From Streptomyces violaceusniger (lineage in GTDB: Bacteria; Actinomycetota; Actinomycetes; Streptomycetales; Streptomycetaceae): DNA of 64,000 nucleotides. Location: contig BJHW01000001.1 of NCBI GenBank assembly GCA_005405945.1, forward strand, positions 5,208,001 through 5,272,000, read 5' to 3'. Made by a program: the position numbers and the translations under genes. How positions within the stretch are numbered: the first letter of the stretch is position 1; every line of letters begins with the position of its first letter. Positions 53,555 to 62,389 of the stretch are shown piece after piece. The notes under the pieces were generated by a model. The model saw only the letters and a list, made by a program, of their open reading frames with translations. It ran no database searches and had not been told where the DNA came from.

Positions 53555-54763
53555 TCAGGACGCCGCGACCGGTGCCGCCGGCGGTCCCGGGTTCACCGGC
53601 GGGGCCGCGTCCCGCTGCGGAGCGGCGTCCCGCTGCGGGATCGAGTCCCTGGGCGGGCCGCCTCCCTCGGCGGGGGCGACCCCGCCCGCGGCCCGAGCCC
53701 AGCCGGCGCACATCGCGCGCCGTCCCGGTGACCCCGGACAGGAAGCCCTGGGCGCGCGGGAGGCGTCGCTGGTCAGCCAGGCGGGGTCCACATCGCAGAC
53801 CGCGACCTGGACGCCGGTGCCCACGAGCGCGAGCGGCAGGGTGTGCACCACGGTCGAGGGGAAGCTCACGATCGTGTGGCCGATGGGGCCGCGGCGGGCT
53901 ATCAGCTCGAGCGGCAGATCGGGCCGTACGATCTCCAGACCCACCTCGGCCGAGACCCGGTGCAGCTTCTCGGCGCTCTCCCGGCGGTGGGCGAAGTAGC
54001 GGGTGGCGCCGTGGGCGCGGGCCAGCGAGCCGACCGCCTCCAGATAGCGCTCCAGGTCCACCACGCCCGTCTCGACCAGGGACGTGCCCACCAGGTCGGT
54101 GCCCCCGGTGAGCCGGGGCGGGCCGAACCGGGCGCGGGTCCAGGCGAAGTCGTTGGCGGTGATGGTGATCCCGGCGGGCGGCTCCACCGGCATCGAGCTG
54201 AAGACCTCGACCCGGCGCTTGGTGCCCGGGGTGAGCCGGCGGCGCGCGGTGGCGGAGACCGGTGCGAAGACCATGTCGCGCGGCCCCTTGCTGCCGCGCC
54301 GGTGCCAGCGCACCAGGGGCTCGCCGTTGGCCAGCTGGGAGATGAACTCCATGGTGGCCGTGCCGTCGTCCACCACGACCAGGTCCTTGGCCCGGGTGAG
54401 GGTCAGCAGCAGCTGGACATAGCGGGAGAACGGATCGCCTATGACGATCCGCCCGGCCCGGCGCAGCGGTCCGCGCAGTCCGCCGATGGTCTTGATCGGC
54501 GCACCGGCCCCGCCGCGCGCGTCCTCCCAGCGCACGGTGAATCCCTCGTCCCGCGCCAGCTCGGCCATCCGGCGCAGCTGGCCGCGGGTCATCGGATCGT
54601 GCGGGGAGAGCACCACCACGGTGAGGTCCTGGGGCGCCGTGGCCTCGGGGCCCCCGGCGCGCTGGGCGTCGGCGTACGCCCACTCCAGTACGTTCAGCAG
54701 CTGAACCGGGCTCTCGACGAAGGCGAGCGTGGCAGGAGGAGCAAGGGAAGCAGCGGAGACCAT
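53555..54763 (-). CDS. polysialyltransferase-family glycosyltransferase (C-terminal indels here)
   Basis: About 402 residues from ATG 54763. PPATLAFVESPVQLLNVLEW opens the fold of bacterial alpha-2,8-polysialyltransferase-like proteins, DLVVVDDGTATMEFISQL carries the conserved acidic-Gly motif, and SFPSTVVHTLPLAL the C-terminal Ser/Thr segment. The usual His-Pro is His-Arg here (YFAHRRESAEKL). Near 53742 the frame seems lost (RAPRASC vs APQGFLSGVTGTARDVRRL) and probably regained around 53700. The tail is Pro/Gln/Asp-rich. Likely extends or transfers the acidic sugar made by the upstream genes. It corresponds by position to a gene of the S. coelicolor teichulosonic-acid locus. Confidence 0.8.
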   Translation of the reverse strand: MVSAASLAPPATLAFVESPVQLLNVLEWAYADAQRAGGPEATAPQDLTVVVLSPHDPMTRGQLRRMAELARDEGFTVRWEDARGGAGAPIKTIGGLRGPLRRAGRIVIGDPFSRYVQLLLTLTRAKDLVVVDDGTATMEFISQLANGEPLVRWHRRGSKGPRDMVFAPVSATARRRLTPGTKRRVEVFSSMPVEPPAGITITANDFAWTRARFGPPRLTGGTDLVGTSLVETGVVDLERYLEAVGSLARAHGATRYFAHRRESAEKLHRVSAEVGLEIVRPDLPLELIARRGPIGHTIVSFPSTVVHTLPLALVGTGVQVAVCDVDPAWLTSDASRAPRASCPGSPGRRAMCAGWARAAGGVAPAEGGGPPRDSIPQRDAAPQRDAAPPVNPGPPAAPVAAS

Positions 54764-54783
54764 CGCACCGTCCAAAGGCAGGG

Positions 54784-54836
54784 CCCGGAAGCGGCGGGCA
54801 GCCCCCGACGAGTCAGGGGTGCCCGCCGCTTCCGGG
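54784..54836. terminator. stem-loop between neuB-like and polysialyltransferase-like genes
   Basis: CCCGGAAGCGGCGGGCA (54784-54800) pairs exactly with 54820-54836, with an inner CCCC/GGGG pair. Being inside the 116-base gap between two same-strand genes it may be an attenuator or internal terminator. It rules out a start for the downstream gene before 54780. Confidence 0.75.
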
Positions 54837-54879
54837 CGAGGGCCGGGCTCACCGGCCGGTGGATTCACGGCAGAGTGCC

Positions 54880-55811
54880 TCAGACCGCGGCGGGCTCGCG
54901 GTCGGCGGACTCGGACTCGGCGACGACGCCCGCGACGCGGCGGAGCTTCTTCATCGGGCCGAGCTCGCTCTCGTAGACCTTCTTGACGCCGTCACCGAGG
55001 GACTCCTCGATGATGCGGATGTCCCGCACCAGACGCTGCAGGCCCTGCGGCTCGACCGAGGCGGCCTGGTCCGAGCCCCACATGGCGCGGTCGAGGGTGA
55101 TGTGGCGCTCGACGAACGCGGCACCCAGCGCCACGGCGGCGAGGGTGGTCTGCAGACCGGTCTCGTGGCCGGAGTAGCCGATCGGCACGTTGGGGTACTC
55201 GGCCTGCAGCGTGTTGATCACGCGCAGGTTGAGCTCCTCGGCCTTGGCCGGGTACGTGGAGGTGGCGTGGCACAGCAGGATGTTGTCGCTGCCGAGCACC
55301 TCCACCGCGTGGCGGATCTGCTTGGGGGTGGACATGCCCGTCGACAGGATGATCGTGCGGCCGGTCGCCCGCAGGGCGCGCAGCAGCTCGTCGTCGGTCA
55401 GCGAGGCGGAGGCCACCTTGTGCGCCGGGACGTCGAACTTCTCCAGGAAGGCGACGGCCTCGGTGTCCCACGGGGAGGCGAACCAGTCGATGCCGCGCTT
55501 GGCGCAGTGCTCGGAGATGGCGCGGTACTCGTCCTCGCCGAACTCCACGCGGTGGCGGTAGTCGATGTAGGTCATCCGGCCCCAGGGGGTGTCACGCTCG
55601 ATGTCCCACTGGTCGCGGGGGTGCAGATCTCCGGGGTTCGCTTCTGGAACTTGACCGCGTCACAGCCGGCCTCGGCGGCGACGTCGATCAGCTTGAACGC
55701 GTTCTCCAGGTCGCCGTTGTGGTTGATGCCGATCTCACCGGTGACGTAGACCGGGTGGCCGGGTCCGGCGATCTTGTCACCGAGGGTGCGGAGGCGAGAG
55801 TTGGAGCTCAC
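54880..55811 (-). CDS. NeuB-like nonulosonate (Kdn/sialate) synthase (frameshifted here)
   Basis: Condenses phosphoenolpyruvate with a hexose or N-acyl-mannosamine to a nine-carbon 2-keto acid. GEIGINHNGDLENAFKLIDV and AGCDAVKFQKRTPEICTP start the barrel. The frame breaks near 55620 (ATCTGCACCCCCGCGACC lacks one C) and resumes MTYIDYRHRVEFGEDEYRAI; FASPWDTEAVAFLEKF, ILSTGMSTPKQIRHAVEVL and GYSGHETGLQTTLAAVALGA follow. Rebuilt length about 310. The C-terminal SAF/antifreeze domain of standard NeuB (about 350 residues) is absent. In S. coelicolor the homologue is linked to Kdn for a teichulosonic acid (as I recall). It starts directly after the previous stop. Confidence 0.88.
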
Positions 55812-57009
55812 TTAAGACAGTTCCTTTCCGAGAATCCACGAGGCGATCTCGCGGATCGCGCCGTCACCTCCGGGGGTGGAGGTGACCGCACGTGCGGCGC
55901 CGCGCACGACGTCGTGCGCACCTGCGACCGCCACGGGCCAGCCGACGAGGCCGAAGCACGGGAGGTCGTTGACGTCGTTGCCGACGTAGAGCACGCGCTC
56001 CGGCGCGATGCCCTGCTCCTCGCACCACTGCTTCAGTGCGAGATCTTTTCGGTCGATGCCGTGGAGCACGGGGACCTGGAGTTTGCGGGCCCGTGCGGCG
56101 ACGACCGGGTTCTTTTCCGTGGACAGGATCAGCAGCGCCAGCTCAGCGCGGCGCAGGGCGGCGATCCCGAGCCCGTCGCCGCGGTGCACGGCCACGAGTT
56201 CGCGTCCTTCGGAGTCGACGAGCACCCTGTCGTCGGTCTGGGTGCCGTCGAAGTCGAGTACCACCGCGTCGATGTCGTCGCGGGTGGGGAGCGCGCCCGG
56301 CCGCTCGGCGTCGAACAGCGGGGCGAGCGCGCGGGCGCGGGCCAGATCGTGCGGATCGTCGATCTCCAGCACCCGGGCGGGGTCGGTGCGCACCAGGTCG
56401 GTGCGGCCGAAGAAGCGGTGCCCGGCCTCGCGGAAGCCGCGCGCGTCCATCGCGTAGGCGGCGCCGGTCTCCAGGAAGTCCTGGGGCGGTCCTGGCGGCG
56501 CGGGCGGTACGACTTGTCGTGGTTGACCCCGTCGCCGCCGTCCGTCTCGGGTTCTCGCCCTCGCGCCAGACGAAGCCGTGGAAGGAGGCGACGGTCAGGG
56601 CGGTGTCGGCGCCCTTCTCGGCGACCGCCGCGGCCACCCCGTCGATGTCCTCGCTGATGATGAAGGGGCTGGTGCACTGCACCAGGAGCACCACGTCCAC
56701 GGTGGTGCCGTGCGACGCCTCGTACGCGTCCATCGCGTGGATCACCGCGGCCTCGCTGGTGGCGGTGTCGCCCGCGATGTCGGTGGGCCGCTGGATGACC
56801 ACCGCGCCCGCACCGCGCGCCGCGGCCGCGATGCCGGTGTCGTCGGTGGAGACGACCACGTCCGTCACCAGGCGGCTCGCCCGGCACTCCATGACCGCGC
56901 GAGCGACCAGCGGCACGCCGCCGACGGCGGCGAGGTTCTTCGCGGGGACGCCCTTCGACCCGCCACGGGCGGGGATCACGGCGAGCACGCACGGGCTCGA
57001 GGCGGTCAT
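55812..57009 (-). CDS. CMP-nonulosonate synthetase fused to HAD phosphatase (two frameshifts here)
   Basis: About 399 residues from ATG 57009, with AAGGAG five bases upstream. N-terminal cytidylyltransferase: VLAVIPARGGSKGVPAKNLA, STDDTGIAAAARGAGA, QRPTDIAGDTATSEAAVIHA, LLVQCTSPFIISEDID. Frames are lost near 56548 and 56485 (single missing G and C) and resume ETGAAYAMDARGF-like text, FGRTDLVRTDPARVLEIDDP. C-terminal HAD domain: AVVLDFDGTQTDDRVLVDSE, ILSTEKNPVVAARARKL and VLYVGNDVNDLPCFGLVG, a KdsC/NeuA-C-like phosphatase. One polypeptide would dephosphorylate the NeuB product and activate it with CMP. It directly precedes neuB. Confidence 0.87.
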
Positions 57010-57107
57010 GGCGGCTCCTTCAGGGGTTGCGGAGGTGATCGAGGCCGTCCCGGCCTCCTCTTGAGAGGCCCCCAGGGCCTCCTCGTGGTTCGCGCGCGGG
57101 TCGCTGC

Positions 57108-58469
57108 TCACAGCTCCCCCATCCGCCGGATGACGGGAGCCACGCGCTGGACGCCATGGCGATAGGCGCCGCGGGCCGCTTCCCGCATCGTGTTGCGCAC
57201 CACCCGCCGCAACGCGGAGACCTGCGCCTCGTCCTCGGCCAAGGCCCCGGGGCGGGGTGAGCCGTCCGGCTCGAAGCCGTACCGGGCGAGTCGGCCGGGC
57301 AGATAGCCGGGTGCGGTGACGGGGGTGTAGAAGGGGGCGAGCGGCGGCAGGGCCGGTACGGCGGCCAGCTCGGCCACCCGCTCCCGCGCGGCGTCGAACC
57401 AGGTCTCGTACGGCCCGTCGGCGGCCACGCCCTGGCGGCTGAGCCACTCGGCGTCCGGCTCGGGCAGGTGCCCGGCGTCCAGCTGGTCCCAGGAGGCCAG
57501 GCAGCCGGAGCCGAGGAAGTGGTGGTTGCCGAGCGTCTCCCGCACCCCGAGGTCGGTGAGCACGGCGGTCGGTATGGAGCGGTGCAGCGACTCCAGGGCG
57601 GCCGTGGAGCTGACCGTGACCAACAGGTCCGCGGTGTCCAGGACCTCGCCCATGTTGCCGTAGGCGAGCCGGAAGTTGGCGGGCAGGTTGTCGCCGAACT
57701 TCGCGATCAGCTTCTGGTAGGGAAGCTCCTCGATGTGGGTGGTGTGCTCGCCCGGCTTGGAGCGCAGCTTGACCACGACCTCGCGGTCCGGGTGGCGGCG
57801 CGCGTGCTCCACCGCGCGGCGCAGCAGATAGGTGCGGTCGGCGCGGTTGTCCGGGACGGACGGCTGGACGGCGAAGACGACCGTGCCGCCGGGGTACTTC
57901 CGGCCCAGCCGCGCCTTCTCGTCGTAGCGGTCGCCGCCGAGGAAGGGCAGCGCGCACTCCACGACGCTCTCCGCGTCGGCGCCGACGCCCCGGTAGACGT
58001 CACGGAAGCGCTCGGCGTCATGGCGGGAGTTGGCCAGCACCACATCGGCGCCGTGGCGCAGCAGCAGCCCGTCGGCCAGCTTCTCGTAGACGACACCGAC
58101 GTAGCCGGTGACGACCACGGGGCGGCGGTCGGCGCCCTCCCAGGCGTGGCGCAGTCCGTGCAGCATGGCCTGGACGGCGCCGCCGACCAGGGAGAGGACG
58201 ATCACGTCATAGCGCTCACGGTCCATCGCCCGTACGAATTCCACGCCCGTGACCTCGCGCATCGCGTCGGCGCGCACCCCGACCTCGGTGAGCTGCCGGG
58301 CGGTCGGCGTGGCGCGGCCGCGCAGCAGGAAGCCGTCGAGGCGGCGCTCCGAGGCAGAACCCGACCCGTCCGGTACGAGGCGATGCGCGGTGAGCGCGCC
58401 CCATTTCCACCGGGTGTCGGAGTCGGCGAGCACGGCGACTCGCACAGGGGATTTGGTACGTGAGGACAC
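57108..58469 (-). CDS. glycosyltransferase-like protein of the nonulosonate locus (DUF6716-type)
   Basis: 453 residues from GTG 58469. VRVAVLADSDTRWKWGALTA opens a GT-B-like fold, then DVIVLSLVGGAVQAMLHGLR and VVVTGYVGVVYEKLADGLLL; the second half has FAVQPSVPDNRADRTYLLRR, VVVKLRSKPGEHTTHIEELP and TADLLVTVSSTAALESLHRS. There is no membrane segment. I assign it by the DUF6716 pattern as I remember it. The start lies seven bases after TAGCGT, so leaderless. A 98-base gap precedes the CMP synthetase gene. Confidence 0.75.
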   Translation of the reverse strand: MSSRTKSPVRVAVLADSDTRWKWGALTAHRLVPDGSGSASERRLDGFLLRGRATPTARQLTEVGVRADAMREVTGVEFVRAMDRERYDVIVLSLVGGAVQAMLHGLRHAWEGADRRPVVVTGYVGVVYEKLADGLLLRHGADVVLANSRHDAERFRDVYRGVGADAESVVECALPFLGGDRYDEKARLGRKYPGGTVVFAVQPSVPDNRADRTYLLRRAVEHARRHPDREVVVKLRSKPGEHTTHIEELPYQKLIAKFGDNLPANFRLAYGNMGEVLDTADLLVTVSSTAALESLHRSIPTAVLTDLGVRETLGNHHFLGSGCLASWDQLDAGHLPEPDAEWLSRQGVAADGPYETWFDAARERVAELAAVPALPPLAPFYTPVTAPGYLPGRLARYGFEPDGSPRPGALAEDEAQVSALRRVVRNTMREAARGAYRHGVQRVAPVIRRMGEL

Positions 58470-58476
58470 GTCGGAG

Positions 58477-58482
58477 ACGCTA
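58477..58482 (-). promoter_or_regulatory. -10 box TAGCGT, divergent leaderless promoter
   Basis: TAGCGT on the minus strand with seven bases (CTCCGAC) to GTG 58469. The opposite promoter for the GT2 gene uses the identical box and spacing. Confidence 0.55.
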
Positions 58483-58643
58483 GGAAGCGTTGTCGATTCA
58501 CGGCCCAACGCAAGAGCAACAAAGGGTTAACAGAACGTCGACGATTGGAGAATCGGCTGGCTGGAGCGGCGGGTTAACCGTTCCGACGTTCTTCGTTCAC
58601 CTTTACGTACACCCTAGGTCAAGACGAATGCCGACCGGCGACC

Positions 58644-58649
58644 TAGCGT
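58644..58649 (+). promoter_or_regulatory. -10 box TAGCGT of the GT2 operon
   Basis: TAGCGT, seven bases (CACCCGC), then GTG 58657. The 58483-58643 segment between the two divergent boxes is comparatively A/T-rich (GGGTTAAC twice, TTTACGTACACCC) and holds both -35 regions. Confidence 0.55.
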
Positions 58650-58656
58650 CACCCGC

Positions 58657-59634
58657 GTGGTTAAGCTCTCCGTCATCGTGCCGTTCTACAACGTGCAGAC
58701 CTATGCCCCCGACACGCTCAGAAGTCTGCGCGCGAACACGCGCGAGGACTTCGAATTCATTCTCGTCGACGACTGTGCCACCGACGGGACACCGGAGATC
58801 CTGGAGCGGGCAGAACGCGACCTTCCGGGGGCCGTCTACGTGCGGCACGAGAAGAACGGTGGGCTGGCCACCGCCCGGAACACCGGCCTGGACAACGCCA
58901 CGGGGGAGTACATCGCCTTCCTCGACGGCGACGACTGGCTGGCCCCCGGCTACTACGCCCAACTGCTCGCGGCGATCGAGGACTTGGGGTGCGACTTCGT
59001 CCGTACCGACCATGTCCAGTGCACCGCCCGGGCGCGCTCCATCACCCGGGTGCCGCACGGCCGCCGCAATGAGGTGATGAACCCGCGGGACGTGATCCTC
59101 CCGGCCGACCGCTCCACCTCCGTCGACTATCCCTACGCCTGGGCGGGCATGTACCACCGCCGCCTGGTCGACGAGGGGTTGCTGCACTTCACCCACGGGC
59201 TGCGCACCGCCGAGGACCGGCCCTGGATCTGGCGGCTGCACCGCGAGGCCCGCAGCTTCGCCGTCCTCGGCCTGGCCGGGGTGTTCTACCGGCGCGGGGT
59301 CTCCTCCTCGCTCACCCAGATCGGCGATGTGCGGCAGCTGGACTTCATCCGCGCGTTCGACCAGGTGATCGAGGAAACCGCACGGGACCGCGACGCCGAC
59401 ACCCTGCTGCCGAAGGCCGTCCGCACCTATTGCGCGATCATTTCCCACCACCTCGGCAACATCGAGAGATTCGAACCACAAGTGGCACGCAAACTCCGTT
59501 CCATGTCGGCGGCGGCGATGAAACGCATGCCCCAGGACGTATTGAAGGACGCACTGGATTCCATGGACTACGAGCGCGCCGCACGACTGCGGCGAGTCAA
59601 GCGCCGGTCCGCGGGGGCGGAGGTGGCGGCCTGA
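58657..59634 (+). CDS. family 2 glycosyltransferase
   Basis: 325 residues, GT-A fold. LSVIVPFYNVQTYAPDTLRS, nucleotide-binding FILVDDCATDGTPEILERAE, NGGLATARNTGLDNATGEYI and the DxD-type FLDGDDWLAPGYY are clear. A C-terminal extension has DVLKDALDSMDYERAARLRR. It is soluble and probably membrane-associated. It probably adds a sugar in the cell-wall polymer pathway. First gene of a plus-strand operon whose next gene overlaps the stop (TGATG). Confidence 0.92.
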   Translation: MVKLSVIVPFYNVQTYAPDTLRSLRANTREDFEFILVDDCATDGTPEILERAERDLPGAVYVRHEKNGGLATARNTGLDNATGEYIAFLDGDDWLAPGYYAQLLAAIEDLGCDFVRTDHVQCTARARSITRVPHGRRNEVMNPRDVILPADRSTSVDYPYAWAGMYHRRLVDEGLLHFTHGLRTAEDRPWIWRLHREARSFAVLGLAGVFYRRGVSSSLTQIGDVRQLDFIRAFDQVIEETARDRDADTLLPKAVRTYCAIISHHLGNIERFEPQVARKLRSMSAAAMKRMPQDVLKDALDSMDYERAARLRRVKRRSAGAEVAA

Positions 59635-61043
59635 TGTCCGCCTACAAGCCCCTGGCGGAGCGCAAGCGCACCCAGATCTTCCTCGCCTCGACCCTCTACG
59701 GGGCGGCGACCCTCGCGGCCGCGATCGACGCGGGCAGCGTCGGCCCGGCCGACCGCCGGCTGCTGCTGATCAGCAACAACGCCGCGACGCCCGAGACCAC
59801 CCCGCGGGTGGACGAGATGCCCGGCTTCGAGCGGCTGCGCGGCCGCTTCGACCGGGTGCTGTCCTGGAACGAGACGATCTCGCCGTTCCACCCCGGCGGC
59901 TGGGCCCCGCGCATCGACGACGCCCCGCTGTGGGAGCGCCATCTGCGGCTGCTGTGGAACCTCGGCGACGACAAGGTCGAGCTGATCCTGGAGTCCATCC
60001 AGGTCAACCCGGCGATGGCGGTCGCCAATGTGTTCCAGGGCGCGCCCATCGACGTCTACGCGGACGGGCTGATGAGCTACGGCCCGACCCGCAACAAGCT
60101 GGACCCGCTGATCGGCACCCGCATCCGCCGGCTGCTCCACCTCGACCTGGTGCCCGGGCTGCGGCCGCTGCTGCTGACCGAGTTCGGCGTCGAGCCGGAG
60201 ATCCTGCCGACCGAGGTGTTCACCAAGGTGCTCACCGAGGTCGCCGACGCCGCCCCGCGCGGTGTCGCCTCCGCCAGCGAGCGGATCGCGGTCGGAAACG
60301 GCCCGGCGCTGTTGCTCGGCCAGTACCTGTCCGCGCTGGACATCCTCTCCCCGCAGGAGGAGGAAGAGCTGCATCTGCGGATGCTGCGCGGCGCCGTGGC
60401 GCTGGGCCACCGCACCGTCGTCTTCAAGCCGCACCCCACCGCCCCGGCCCGCTGGTCGCGGATGCTGGAGAAGAAGGCCGCGGAGCTGGGCGCGGAGCTG
60501 ACCGTCATGGACACCCCGGTCCTCGCCGAGGTGCTGTACCAGCGGATGAGCCCGGCCCTGGTCATCGGCTGCTTCTCCACCGCGCTGCTCACCGCCGACG
60601 TCTTCTACGGGCTGCCGGTGGCCCGGATCGGCACCGACACGCTGCTGGAGCGGCTCACGCCATACCAGAACAGCAACCGCATGCCGGTGACGATCGTGGA
60701 CGCGCTGCTGCCCGACCTCGAGGACCACAAGGCGGTGACCGCCGCCCAGCCGGTGGACGAGCGGGCGGGCAAACGGCTCACCGGGCTGGTCACCGCGGTC
60801 GGCTTCTGCATGCAGGCCAAGATCTACCCGGATCTGCGGCCGGCGGCCGAGCGCTATCTGGCCGCCCACCTGGACAACAACACCTGGCGCTACTTCAAGA
60901 AGCGCCGGCTGACCGCGCTCGCCCTGCCCGGGGCGGTGCCCTCGCAGCTGGCGTTCATCCCGCGCAATGAGACGGTGCGCAAGGTGGCACGGCGGGCCCG
61001 GGCACTGAAGCGGGCCGCCCTCAAGCGGACGGTCACCGGATGA
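59634..61043 (+). CDS. polysialyltransferase-family glycosyltransferase
   Basis: 469 residues. TQIFLASTLYGAATLAAAID opens the fold, PIDVYADGLMSYGPTRNKLD contains the D-x-D/E-G motif, VVFKPHPTAPARWSRM the His-Pro motif, and VIGCFSTALLTADVFYGLPV the Ser/Thr motif; these are the hallmarks of the bacterial polyST family (PF07388). The acceptor is likely the nonulosonate polymer. It is the second such enzyme in the locus and, unlike the first, has an intact HP. ATG overlaps the previous stop by one base; its own stop overlaps the acyltransferase start (ATGA). Confidence 0.87.
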   Translation: MSAYKPLAERKRTQIFLASTLYGAATLAAAIDAGSVGPADRRLLLISNNAATPETTPRVDEMPGFERLRGRFDRVLSWNETISPFHPGGWAPRIDDAPLWERHLRLLWNLGDDKVELILESIQVNPAMAVANVFQGAPIDVYADGLMSYGPTRNKLDPLIGTRIRRLLHLDLVPGLRPLLLTEFGVEPEILPTEVFTKVLTEVADAAPRGVASASERIAVGNGPALLLGQYLSALDILSPQEEEELHLRMLRGAVALGHRTVVFKPHPTAPARWSRMLEKKAAELGAELTVMDTPVLAEVLYQRMSPALVIGCFSTALLTADVFYGLPVARIGTDTLLERLTPYQNSNRMPVTIVDALLPDLEDHKAVTAAQPVDERAGKRLTGLVTAVGFCMQAKIYPDLRPAAERYLAAHLDNNTWRYFKKRRLTALALPGAVPSQLAFIPRNETVRKVARRARALKRAALKRTVTG

Positions 61044-62292
61044 GCGCGCCGCCCGCCCCCGACACCGGGCCGATATCCGACTCGGACGCCGGGCCGATAT
61101 CCGGCTCGGACGCAGGACCGATATCCAACGCGGCGGCGACGGCTCCCACGCCGACGCCGCCGCGCGCCCCCGACCTGTCCCTGGAGCGATCCGCCGAGCG
61201 CACCGCCAAGGCGGCAGCGCGCGGCGGTGGCCATCCGGTGCGGCTGCGGGCGCTGGACGGGCTGCGTCTGCTCGCCGCGCTCATGGTGGCCGCGTACCAC
61301 TACGGCGGCCGCGACGGCGAGATAACCCAGGCGTGGGGCTCCTCGCCCGCGCCCAGTTCCCCACCCTCTCCAGCTACTTCGCCTACGGCTGTCTGGGCGT
61401 CCAGATCTTCTTCGTCATCAGCGGCTTCGTCATCTGCATGAGCGGATGGGGACGGCCGCTGCGCTCGTTCTTCGCCTCACGCGTCTCCCGCCTCTACCCC
61501 GCCTACTGGGTCGCGATCATCCTGGTGACCGGCGTCTTCGCACTGCCCTGGGTCGCCTACAAGGCGGTGTCGCCCAGCGACGCGCTGGTCAACCTCACCA
61601 TGCTCCAGCAGCCACTCGGGGTGGACCGGGTGCTGGGCGTGTGCTGGACGCTGTGGGCGGAGCTGCGCTTCTACGCCCTCTTCGCGCTGTTCGTGGTGCT
61701 CCCGGGCGCGACCCGGCACCGCGTGGTGCTCTTCTGCGCCGTCTGGACGCTGGGTTCGGCGTTCGCCGAGGCGTCGGACCTGCCGCTGCTGGACGTGGTC
61801 CTGATGCCGGAGTACTCCTCGTACTTCATCGGCGGCATGGGCATCTATCTGCTCCACCGCTTCGGCCATGACGCCCTGGCCTGGGGCATCATCGGGATCA
61901 GCTTCCTGATCGGCCAGCACTACGCGATCCGCGAGCTGTGGCACCCGGCCAACGTCGACGCCTTCTCCTACCGGTCGGCCACCGGCATCATCGCCGTCGT
62001 CGCCTTCGGCTATGTGGCGGTGACGCTGATCGCGCTAGGCAAGGTGAACTGGGCCGACTGGCGCTGGCTCACCGTGGCGGGCGCCCTGACCTACCCGTTC
62101 TACCTGGTCCATGAGCATCTGGGCTGGGTGGTCGTCTGGGTGCTCCATCAGAAGCTGGGCATCCCCTCCTACGGGACGTTCGCCCTGACCGTGCTGGTGA
62201 TGCTGGGCCTCGCCTGGCTCATCTACCGCTTCGTGGAACAGCGCCTCACGCCGGTGCTGAAACGGTCCCTCTCGGCGGCTCGCGTGCGCTGA
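61040..62292 (+). CDS. acyltransferase-3 family membrane protein (frameshifted here)
   Basis: O-acyltransferase of the OafA/acyltransferase_3 type, about 417 residues. The N-terminus has a 24-base-unit repeat (GPISDSDAGPISGSDAGPIS). Then HPVRLRALDGLRLLAALMVA and YHYGG, with His in the family position, R-L-YPAYWVAIILVTGVFALP, GVCWTLWAELRFYALFALFV and about ten membrane helices. The frame breaks between 61340 and 61360 (run GCCCGCGCCCAG). After it, FPTLSSYFAYGCLGVQIFFV continues normally. It probably acetylates or acylates the wall polymer (inference). Overlap with previous gene is ATGA. Confidence 0.87.
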
Positions 62293-62389
62293 AAACGCGT
62301 CGCCGCGGAGCCCGGCGATTCCGCGCGCGGTCGCCTCGCTCGGCGCCCGGTAGGGCCGGTCCGGAAGTGGCGAACAGCGCGGGAATCGT

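Noticed and set aside
1090..61360. Programmed frameshifting as the explanation for split genes
   Set aside because: No common slippery sequence plus stimulator. Sites differ and nearly all are missing single bases in G/C runs.
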